Both the position numbers and the translations under genes were made by a program. Shown here piece after piece: positions 56,101 through 64,000 of a stretch of 64,000 nucleotides of DNA. The stretch's first letter is position 1. Every line of letters starts with the position of its first letter. Source of the stretch: Takakia lepidozioides. Its lineage: Eukaryota; Streptophyta; Takakiopsida; Takakiales; Takakiaceae. The notes under the pieces are model-generated. The model saw only the letters and a program-made list of their open reading frames with translations, ran no database searches and was not told the origin of the DNA. Where the stretch lies: contig CM060733.1 in NCBI GenBank assembly GCA_030704615.1, positions 33,542,001 to 33,606,000 on the forward strand. The letters are read 5' to 3'.

Positions 56101-57050
56101 ATTTTGAAGTTTTGTGAGATTTCAGAGTGCTACTAAGCTCTCTAAACAGCTATGTAACATCTTCTCCTGATGCAATACAACAAAGATTTCAATTGTTTGC
56201 AAAAATGTTGGCTACACAACTCCAATTCCAATTTGGCAAACCAGAACAAAACATAGACTTGTACCTGCCGCCACGTTCAATTATGTTGTACATGGTTGCC
56301 AGAGTGACATCAATCCGATACTGATCCAGAATCTTCCCTGCAAATGGTCTAGAGATATTAATAAAAACGACAGGTTGAAGTTTATCTACCATCGCTTAGC
56401 AGAATAATTTCAAGCAGGACACGTTAGAGGGTTCGACAGTCAGTGTACTGTCTTCCACTCAATTGATCATGCGGTGATGCACCAGGAAGTCTTGAAAACC
56501 TCAGAATTTCAGCCAATTAAATAATGGCTGAAAGCAAAATCAGGTTTTGCAGACTCCGAAAGCTTACTTACACAAAGACTTTGCAGAACAAACAGCGTAT
56601 GTATCAATTGGGCTGGTGAGGCACCCTGGCTTGGACAATCCCAACAAACACCTCTGACTCTTACCGGATGATTTAGCTCTGCACCATATTGTATTGAACT
56701 GACTATCACCGAATTACACCTGGGACGCATTCTTGTCTCGACGAAACAACTGACACCTTCATCACACTATAGATTCCACATGGATTAAGAAATACTGTTG
56801 TCAATGTGAACAATTGGCTCCGCGATTCAACAGATCCGAATTGACTGCAAGCGATTCAAATTAGCGAAGGAGAGGAGCTGGCACCTTTTTTTACCACGTT
56901 GTGATCGACACGGAGGAGAACCACCTTGTCCTTGAGATCGGCATGCTGCAGCAGCGGCAGCCGTTCGTCCAGGTCTGCCGGTACCTGGCCATCGTCCACA
57001 CTGTACCCCACCTTCATCCCGCTCTGATCCCCAGGAACATAAGGCGCCAT
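53173..57050 (-). CDS. Divergent phosphoglycerate kinase family protein, 8 exons
   Basis: Minus-strand exons are 57,050-56,885, 56,337-56,265, 56,016-55,761, 55,534-55,376, 55,106-54,912, 54,662-54,525, 53,986-53,754 and 53,344-53,173. They join with GT-AG borders and consistent phases into 463 residues. PGK blocks in order are VVLLRVDHNVVKKGKILDQY (VDxN substrate site), YRIDVTLATM, ILMSHIGRPYD, LADVYVNDAFGSWQAHAST, FVAIVAGAKYDTKI, LILGGLMYNTFL, KTVFVNAVMGLMPAFW, FFGGGDTLQEFK and YLFTGGGTVLKVIEEG. PGK transfers phosphate between 1,3-bisphosphoglycerate and ADP. Departures include a missing Arg in the usual GTAHRAHAS loop (here GSWQAHAS), AGAKYD for GGAKVS, and no obvious plastid transit peptide. 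It is convergent with the lipase and divergent from MUTYH. Whether it is catalytically active is open. Confidence 0.9.
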
Positions 57051-59933
57051 ATCTCACACACAAAACCACACACTCACCCAGCTGCAACACACTCTGCAGA
57101 AACTTGCATGAAATCTACAATTGGACTGGATCTCCAGCGTCTTAGGATTGCAGCTTTAGTACTAAGCAAGTGATGAATGGATAAAGATGAGATCTGGCGC
57201 AAAAAGTGCGTGCTATAGATGCGCTCCTACGAGAGCTACGCTACCTGGTCCATGGCGATGCTGCAGCTGCGGCTGGTTGCCAATTCGAGAGAGGAAACCG
57301 CTCAATCTGCCCCGCCAGTGTAGTTCGTCCCCCCTTGTCGTTTCATCTTTAAGTTACCACACCTTCGCTTTCCTTATTTGCCCACGTACAGGTGCTACCG
57401 TGCCCTATCATCCTCTGACTCATCACCCAAACGTGACTCACCTCCTTCACCTCTTGACACGCTCCACAGCTTACCTGTGCTTTATGGGCCCTGCCGAATG
57501 TTTACCAGATCCTTCCAGTAAGAGCGGGTTGTGGGGTTTTGTTGACCTCTTGGCTTCGTGGATCACCACGTACCCTCTTTCCTCGCAGTGACTGTCCAGG
57601 GAATTAAGACGCGTTGCGTATGCAGGAAGGTTCAGGAAAGAATCACATGATTTTGTAATGGAAGTGTACACGTAGCCTGGATCATGCTTTCTAGGATCGG
57701 ACCTGCGCTCTTCACGAAGCAATGCAAACCCAAGTGTGCCCCAGAGCCAGTTAAGATTCCGGAAGGTTTTTACCCGCTACATGTATTCCAAGATCCGTAA
57801 GGATGGCCCACCTTAAAGCGTTGTGTTTCTTTGCGATGTAAGATCCAATTCCATTCCTTTTGGCCTTTTGGGCCCCACACCGAAAGTGAAACAAACGGTG
57901 GACGTAAGGAATTATCCTCGATTCTCCCGCTAGCCAAGCTTTCCGTTGCTCCGGAATGCATGGCAGGCCCCGGCAATCTTTTAGCACGAACAACCTGTCG
58001 CAAGGAGACTCGGGGAGAAGAATTATAGCTCGCTCTGCCTTTGTATAACACCTTCGATCATCGTATAAAAAGATGGATAGTCCGATCTCACCAGCGGTGG
58101 TGCACGTTCTGGCAATAATGTGACAACCACGCATAGCCTTTCTGGGAGTTGCTTGAAGGGATGAGATCGGCCATTCCCGGCTTATATTTGGTAGTCAAAA
58201 TAGAGAATGCAATTGCAAGGCAGGCGCTGTGTGCGCCACCATTCGCTCACTCACGTGTTCTCCGCAGAATCTTCAACGGTACATAGTCTGCTTTAGCATC
58301 TTGCGCTATGCCTTTGAATCTAAAGCACCAGATTTCGCCCACCAACAAATACAATTATATACACCTGGTACACCGGGTTGTTGGAGCTGGCCGCACATCT
58401 TGCAATTCACAAATTCATGGTTTAAATTCACGAGCTTCGAATTCAAGGGGCCGTCATTGCATCCTTTACTCTTAACCTGTATAGCTTTATAAAAAGACCC
58501 AAGTGGGGTGACTGTACAAAATGGGTAAAACTATCCCAAAGGGAAGAAGCAAAATGTCAGCTAGATATAATGATAAACAGCAGCCAAACTGTTGTAGTAT
58601 CACCTACTGCCTGAAGAAGGTCAGCAACAGTTTATAGTGGTGCTATTCTGGACTATGAGCTCTCTTCTACATGCAACTAGGATTGGGTCCACAGAAGCTA
58701 TGAGGCATCTGCAAAAGAGAAGAAAAGCAGCGCGTACTGCTCTCGCTTATCCACATGTGCACAGCACCTCGCTCTTTTCTATGGCTTGCCCATTGCCCGC
58801 AAAAGGTTCAATTTTTCCAGCCCACACAGCAACAGAGAGAAGGAGAGAGACAAGACAAGCAAGAGAGAGAGAGAGACAAGAGGAGGCACACAGCAACGGC
58901 TACAATGGCCGGTAGCTCTTGGCTCACCTATCTGCACATTACTCATCCCACAATGTTTGTAATCAAAAATTATTTACTACAATCTTCGCAAAAGGGTGGG
59001 TTTTTTTTCTTTTGTTTTTGGAAAACAGGGACGGAGGCCCTGGAAATGCATTAAAAAGGCACATAGTTCCAGCCAGTTGTTGTGAAAAATCAGCTATTCC
59101 AGTTCCGGATGCTTGATGTTGATCCGAGAGGAGAGCAAGAACCGTCCATGATTAACTTTATGAAGGATTGAACCCAGGATCTGGCTTGTCACGAGATGCG
59201 GAGGGCCCACTATTGGGACAGCAACCATCATCCAAGAGGTACACTAACGAATGAACGAGGTGAATATAACTCTGCGCTGGATGGATGACCGAATCTGTCC
59301 ATCCCGTTTCTTCCCGCCATGGCGCACTGCAAGGACTCGCTTGAGTGTTTGCGCACTGGGGAGCCGCAGGTCAGAGTTGAGGAGCCATGGGGTCCCAGGA
59401 GCATTCCAGCAATGCCTGATGTTGCAGAGCTTCTAGTGCCAAGTTCAGCTACGCAATGCACCAGCAATTCAGACCTACATTTCTGCCTCTGGGGAGGGAG
59501 CATTTTACACTCTCAGTTGATGTTATGCTAGCGTTGTGTTAGCTCAGAGCATCTATGGGAATAGGTATGTTCAAAGTTTAAATTTGCTTAATGGCTAGCA
59601 TGTTCACTCTCCAGGAATGCCTCGAAGAAAACGTTGTAGTACAGAGCATTTGAAGATGAGAGGTTGTAGTTTCAAGTAGAGGCTTTGCAGGACTTCAAGT
59701 ATGTTTGACATGGAGGGACGGGAGTGAGCTGAGGGAAACCAATTCTGAACTGCTGGATGCTGACCGTGCACAGTCATATTGCAGATCACATAATTGGAGG
59801 AATTGGACAAGTGGTCTATGCTGATCAAGTATGGAGCCATGGCTCTTCCAAATTGTAGGGGAGCAAGCATTTAATTTGGGGATTTCATAATTTTCAATGC
59901 AATTTAAGACGAGGCTCTTAGCTTAATCCCACT
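57051..59933. other. Intergenic region between divergent PGK and MUTYH genes
   Basis: Shared upstream region of 2.9 kb. Open frames at 57,187-57,591 and 57,751-58,134 have no recognisable motif. A gag/gac purine run lies at 58,830-58,885. A LINE-like 3' tail with stem-loop is at 59,020-59,056. No clear TATA box was found next to either start codon. Confidence 0.55.
59020..59060 (+). mobile_element. LINE-like 3' tail fragment
   Basis: 'ggaaaacagggacggaggcc' then 'ctggaaatgcattaaaaa' forms the same CAGGG/GGCCCTG stem-loop and A-rich end as at 2,050-2,100. It is only a fragment, with no coding part. Confidence 0.4.
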
Positions 59934-62900
59934 ATGGCCCCAACTACACGGTCTTGCTCACTGTCAAAATCAGAGGGGTGCGTCTCTCCCACCAAGTTCT
60001 CAAATAGAGCAAAGAGTGTCAAAGGAGCTTTACCTGATGCAGCTGAAGACGAACTTGCACTCTCTGTCAAGAAAGAAGTGGTCAGAACTGTTAGGGTTAA
60101 GGCCAGGGCAAAGCGAGATATCCCCAGCCTTCTTACGGCACAATCTGACAAAGGAGGAGGACGCCGAGCAGTGAAGGCCCATGATTTAAAAGTCTCAGAT
60201 ATTGTAACTGATGTGGAGGACTTCTGCCCTCTGAAAGAGCTATCCATGGACCCATTTTTTGAGGAGAACGAGGCAACTGACATCAAAAGTAGTTTACTGA
60301 GTTGGTATGACAGAAATCATCGCATTCTGCCATGGCGGCTTAACCCTCACTCTCTTCTGGACCTTTCAGGGGAGTTTGTTAATAATTTAGGCAAAGTAGG
60401 CATGGAGGGAGATAAATTCCAATCCTCCAAGGAAGGTACGGCCAAGAGTGCACAAGATGTCAATGGAGGCCTTTGCTATGACAATTCCAGTGAAAAAGAG
60501 GGCAGACCTCAAATGAGGTCGGGTGTCAGGTCTAAGAGCATAAGCAAACCTGTCGAGGCTGGGAGGAAAGAGGACCTTCATGGAGTCGGATGGAGAGTCA
60601 AGGAAGAAAGTGACCAGCATGGTGCTGTACAGGAGAAAAGTCATTCCTATTGCAAGGTAGATAGCAATCTCTCTCTCTGCCTGTATATCCCTTCACAGAG
60701 GTAGTTTATGTTCCCTTTTGTTCTGCCCAAACTGGGCACGGGGTCTTTGGCCATAAGGCTATGGCATATAACGTCTCCCTCTGTTCCCGTCCAAACTGGG
60801 TGCGGGGTCTATGGCCACAAGGCTATGGCAAACAGAGTCTTATGAGTACATTCTCTCTGCTTGTATATTACATTAGAGGAAGGTACTCCTGTCTCTCACA
60901 TGCAAGTACACATAGTTCATCTGTCTTTTGGTACACATCACTCTCTCAGGGCTTCCAGAGGCTGCTCATCCACCAGAAATGCTTTGCAGCTACTCTTGAG
61001 GAGGCACTGTCATTGCGCGGCGATCTACGGCTGGTTTTTGTAGCACTTGCTATGTATTTTTTCTTCTGGCTTTCCCTGGACATTATGAATTTCTCTCACG
61101 GTGCTATTGCATTACAAGGATCAGAAATGCTTGACAGCTTACCTGCGTCCGGCATTGACTTCAATCCCTTGAGAAATAGTTGCTTTTGGGCTGCTTGAGG
61201 AGCTCTTTCTTGTTTCTTTCTTTCTCTTGTCCCATAAGCTCTTTGAGCTTCGAGAGGACGTTATAGAGTACCATTCCATTTCTTTGTTGGGGGCCCCACT
61301 CTCTTTCTTGTCTCCTGCTTTCTCTTGTCCTACAAGCTCTTTGAGCTTTCCGCGGACATTGAAAAGTACCATTTCTTTCATTTCATTTCTTTCTCGTCCC
61401 ATAGGCTCTTTGAGCTTCCCGCGAATGTTATAAAGTACCATTTCATTACTCTATTCTTTCTCTTTTCTGGTGTGTAGGTTGTTTTGTTGTTTTGTCTCGT
61501 TTCGTATATATGCCCATCCAGTCAGGTTTCTGTTTTGATGCTCTTAACTCTCCATCACTATGGGGCTGCCAGGGACAAATTTGGACTGGATAGCTTGTTA
61601 CAGTTGCCCATATCAGTGTATACGTGTCTCATCAATCCTGGATCCAAGTTTGACCATTGCACTGTGAGGTGCAGAAAGGGAATGACAACGACAGGGCATA
61701 TGCAGTGTGGGTGTCAGAGGTGATGCTGCAGCAAACCAGAGTGGTGACTGTGGTCAATTATTACCAGCATTGGATGGAGAAGTGGCCTACAGTGCATCAC
61801 CTTGCTCAAGCCTCTCAAGAGGTTCACCTCTACCTTGGGGGAGTGCTGCAGGGGCTGCAGTGGAGGAAAGTGTGAATCAGTTCCATCATAGCTGTTAAGA
61901 TTACTGTCATCTGCTACTTGACAGCTAGTGATGCTTTCATTGGGATCTTTATCTTTGTTATTTGGACTGAGTGCATGAGGAATGTCTCTGGTCCAAGGGC
62001 AGGAAGTAAATGCAGTGTGGGCAGGGTTGGGCTACTACAGAAGGGCACGTTTCCTTCTTGAGGTTGTTACTCACTTCTCTCTCTTTTGTGACTATTGGCT
62101 TGTATAACTGGTAATGGGCAGTCAAGATCCTCTTGACTGGTGATGAACCAAAGGTTGGCTTGTTGCTCATTTGGCTAGGACAAGCCATTACACAAGTTAT
62201 AGGCATCTAGGCTCATGCAAATACAGAGCAATGTGTCTCGATTGGAGGTCAGTCTCCCGCAGGCGTCACGTTTTATTTGTCTTTGGTCACTGGATTTGTT
62301 TGCGTAGCTAAGTTCTCAAATAAATGTATGAGCACTGATGAAGTTGGCAGCCAGTTTGGACCTTGTTAATGCATATCTGCGTCTGACAGTCCTCTTTGAA
62401 TCTGCCATTTAGTATGAAGGGTTAAACTGGAAAGTTCATTGCCATGCATAGGGGGCAAAACAAATTATGCTGAAACAAGGGGGCCGGTTCCCTCGAACTG
62501 TAACAGAGCTGCAGAAAGTACCTGGCATTGGCAGCTACACCGCAGGTGCCATAGCCTCCATTGCTTTCCAGCAGGTCTGGTTCTCTATTCTGTTTCTGTG
62601 TTTCACTACCTGGGTCTGATATATCCCTAGGAGACTAAGCTGAAGTAACTCACTTGACTATTTAGCGGAGTGCATACTTGGCACTCTAGTTGCGGTACAA
62701 AGTTGGCAATTCCCAGGTCAGTGGTAGAGATCACCGATAGAAAGTGGACCACGGCCACGAGCTGGCCTGGAATTTGACAGGCTCAAGCTTTACTTGGTGC
62801 ACCAGTATGCCCCTAGCAGACCTCTCTTGTGACTTAATTTGCTGACAACATTTTAACTATCTCAGGTCGAACATGTAGCTTCATTGACTTTAGCAGATAA

Positions 62901-64000
62901 TTCCACTAAGGTAGTTGTACTCGAGGAGGATGATTACATGTAGATTAGATGAAGTGTGTTAACCATGGTTAGTCTGAATTGTCGTAACAGTTGACAAGGT
63001 CAAGAATAAGAGTACCTTTTAAGAGTACCAGTACTTGGAATGCAGGCAGTCCCAGTGGTGGATGGCAATGTTATTCGTGTTCTCTGCAGGCTACGAGCCA
63101 TATCTTCTAATCCCAAAGCATCAGATACAGTCAAGCTTTTATGGTAGGCCTTGATCTGCCGGCAATAGTGTTACCGTGCTGCATGCCAAGTAAAAGTTTT
63201 GTTGTAAGAGGCAATTAAAATCCTGCTGGGACCTGTAATTTTGCACACTTTGGAGATCAGTACACATGCTTCTGTATGGATGTCACTTGCCACTGGTCCA
63301 TAGATGCAGAACTGTAACCAGATACCTCAGCAGCCACATTGAAGTTGTGGGAGTGTTTTATCTGCAATGACACAGCCCAACCTAGGGACATATCCAATGA
63401 TGTGTTGTATACTGTCAGTAAGGAGTCGACTTTTTCATAGCCTATTGAGAAATTGACCTCTTCCGCACCCTGTGGTGACTGCAGGGCTCTAGCCACACAG
63501 TTGGTGGATGCAAAGAGGCCTGGAGACCTTAACCAAGCCTTGATGGAACTAGGTGCCGTTGTCTGCACCCCTTCATCACCCTCTTGTTCTTCCTGTCCTA
63601 TTGCAAGCCACTGCAAAGCTCTGGAACTAGTCCGGCAAAACGAAGGAAGCAGCAAGTCAGGGTCCTCCTCTTCCCAGCCAGTAAGTGAAGCTGCTGCAGC
63701 TGTTCTATCGGTAACTTGTTTTCCTGCTAAGGTCATCAAGGCTGCCCCCCGAGAAGAGCATGTGGCGGTATGTGTTCTAGAGATATCCTCCAGTTACAGT
63801 GCACAAGGGCCAAGTTTGAAAAGGGTTGCTAAAAGTGCAGTGAGTGCAGGCTCTTCCTTCCTATTGGTCCAGAGGCCCCAGCAGGGATTGCTGGCAGGCC
63901 TATGGGAGTTCCCTTCTACCCCACTCCAGAATGTGACGGCTACTACCAAGTCACGAAGGACAGCTATGAATGGATATTTGCAAGAGAAGCTAGGGTTGCA
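59934..64000 (+). CDS. MUTYH: Adenine DNA glycosylase MUTYH (MutY homologue), partial at right edge
   Basis: Exons are 59,934-60,656, 61,675-61,821, 62,003-62,062, 62,452-62,574, 63,046-63,143 and 63,485 to beyond 64,000, with GT-AG borders and consistent phases. The catalytic domain shows [68 protein letters not shown] (helix-hairpin-helix) and [13 protein letters not shown] with the catalytic Asp. The iron-sulphur loop [18 protein letters not shown] has C-x6-C-x2-C-x5-C spacing. The NUDIX-like C-domain starts VCVLEISSS and [20 protein letters not shown]. The enzyme removes adenine opposite 8-oxoguanine in nuclear and possibly organellar base-excision repair. The basic N-terminus ([16 protein letters not shown]) may target the nucleus. 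A roughly 95-residue hydrophilic insertion follows [12 protein letters not shown], which is unusual. Confidence 0.95.
60721..60842 (+). repeat. Two tandem about 65-bp repeats in MUTYH intron 1
   Basis: 'ccaaactggg.gcggggtct.tggcca.aaggctatggca' occurs at about 60,728 and again at 60,790. Related words (ggccataagg) occur near 2,140, suggesting a dispersed repeat family. Confidence 0.75.
61215..61450. repeat. Three tandem copies of a dispersed repeat in MUTYH intron 1
   Basis: 'agctctttgagctt', then 'ggacgttatagagtaccatt' or variants, recurs near 61,238, 61,337 and 61,409. The same phrase, more diverged, is found downstream of the lipase at about 50,890-50,940. Confidence 0.82.

Noticed and set aside
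57751-58134. 127-residue minus-strand open frame upstream of PGK
   Set aside because: No recognisable domain, no splice context and no similarity to neighbouring genes. Probably chance.
63257-63739. 160-residue minus-strand open frame at the right edge
   Set aside because: Lies opposite the MUTYH iron-sulphur exon, whose motifs are unambiguous.

Overview
This is nuclear DNA of a streptophyte, most likely a seed-free land plant. It carries spliced eukaryotic genes with GT-AG introns, plant-type PPR/DYW fragments, a TNP2-type CACTA transposon with DUF4218/DUF4216-like regions, a SWIM-type MULE, and chromodomain and PHD-finger Ty3/gypsy elements. The species cannot be fixed from the sequence alone.

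Layout. Positions 1-600 hold remnants of a kelch/F-box-like gene abutting a DYW-PPR pseudogene. Positions 600-7,740 are gene-poor: a LINE-like tail with 239-bp tandem repeats, an array of CTAAGG/CCTTAG palindromes, a very AT-rich block, and a strand-asymmetric purine-rich tandem array. Positions 7,741-15,836 are a decayed Ty3/gypsy element (element 1). Its Pol order is protease-like, C5 cytosine DNA methyltransferase, reverse transcriptase, RNase H, integrase, PHD finger. A second array of palindromes follows (15.9-17.1 kb).

Positions 17.4-45.3 kb are a nest. The outermost layer is a probable two-gene MULE: a SWIM-type transposase pseudogene on the plus strand (17.46-19.8 kb), and a minus-strand accessory gene that starts near 44.18 kb and continues at 25.4-22.4 kb. 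Both are set in CAGACT/AGTCTG-rich DNA. This layer is split by a 17-kb CACTA element (25,992-43,078) with matching terminal inverted repeats and a 3-bp GTT target duplication. The CACTA element carries TNP2 and a divergent second gene, plus a captured PPR gene fragment that has grown into 15 tandem copies of about 125 bp. It has been hit by a chromovirus-type Ty3/gypsy element (36,170-41,791; element 2), which sits in an intron of the second CACTA gene. A solo LTR of the same family, with a 5-bp target duplication, lies at 26,967-27,695.

Positions 46-64 kb are ordinary gene space with three spliced genes. They are a secreted acid lipase (8 exons, plus), a divergent phosphoglycerate kinase family member (8 exons, minus, convergent with the lipase), and MUTYH adenine DNA glycosylase (plus, divergent from the kinase, running off the right edge). 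All three have consistent splice phases.

The main discovery candidate is element 1. It is a retrotransposon that carries both a writer of DNA methylation and a chromatin-reader domain inside Pol. Retrotransposon-encoded C5 methyltransferases have, to my recollection, been reported in a charophyte alga and in dinoflagellates; pairing with a terminal PHD finger is the feature to follow up. The copy here is dead: it has several frameshifts and in-frame stops and no visible 5' LTR.
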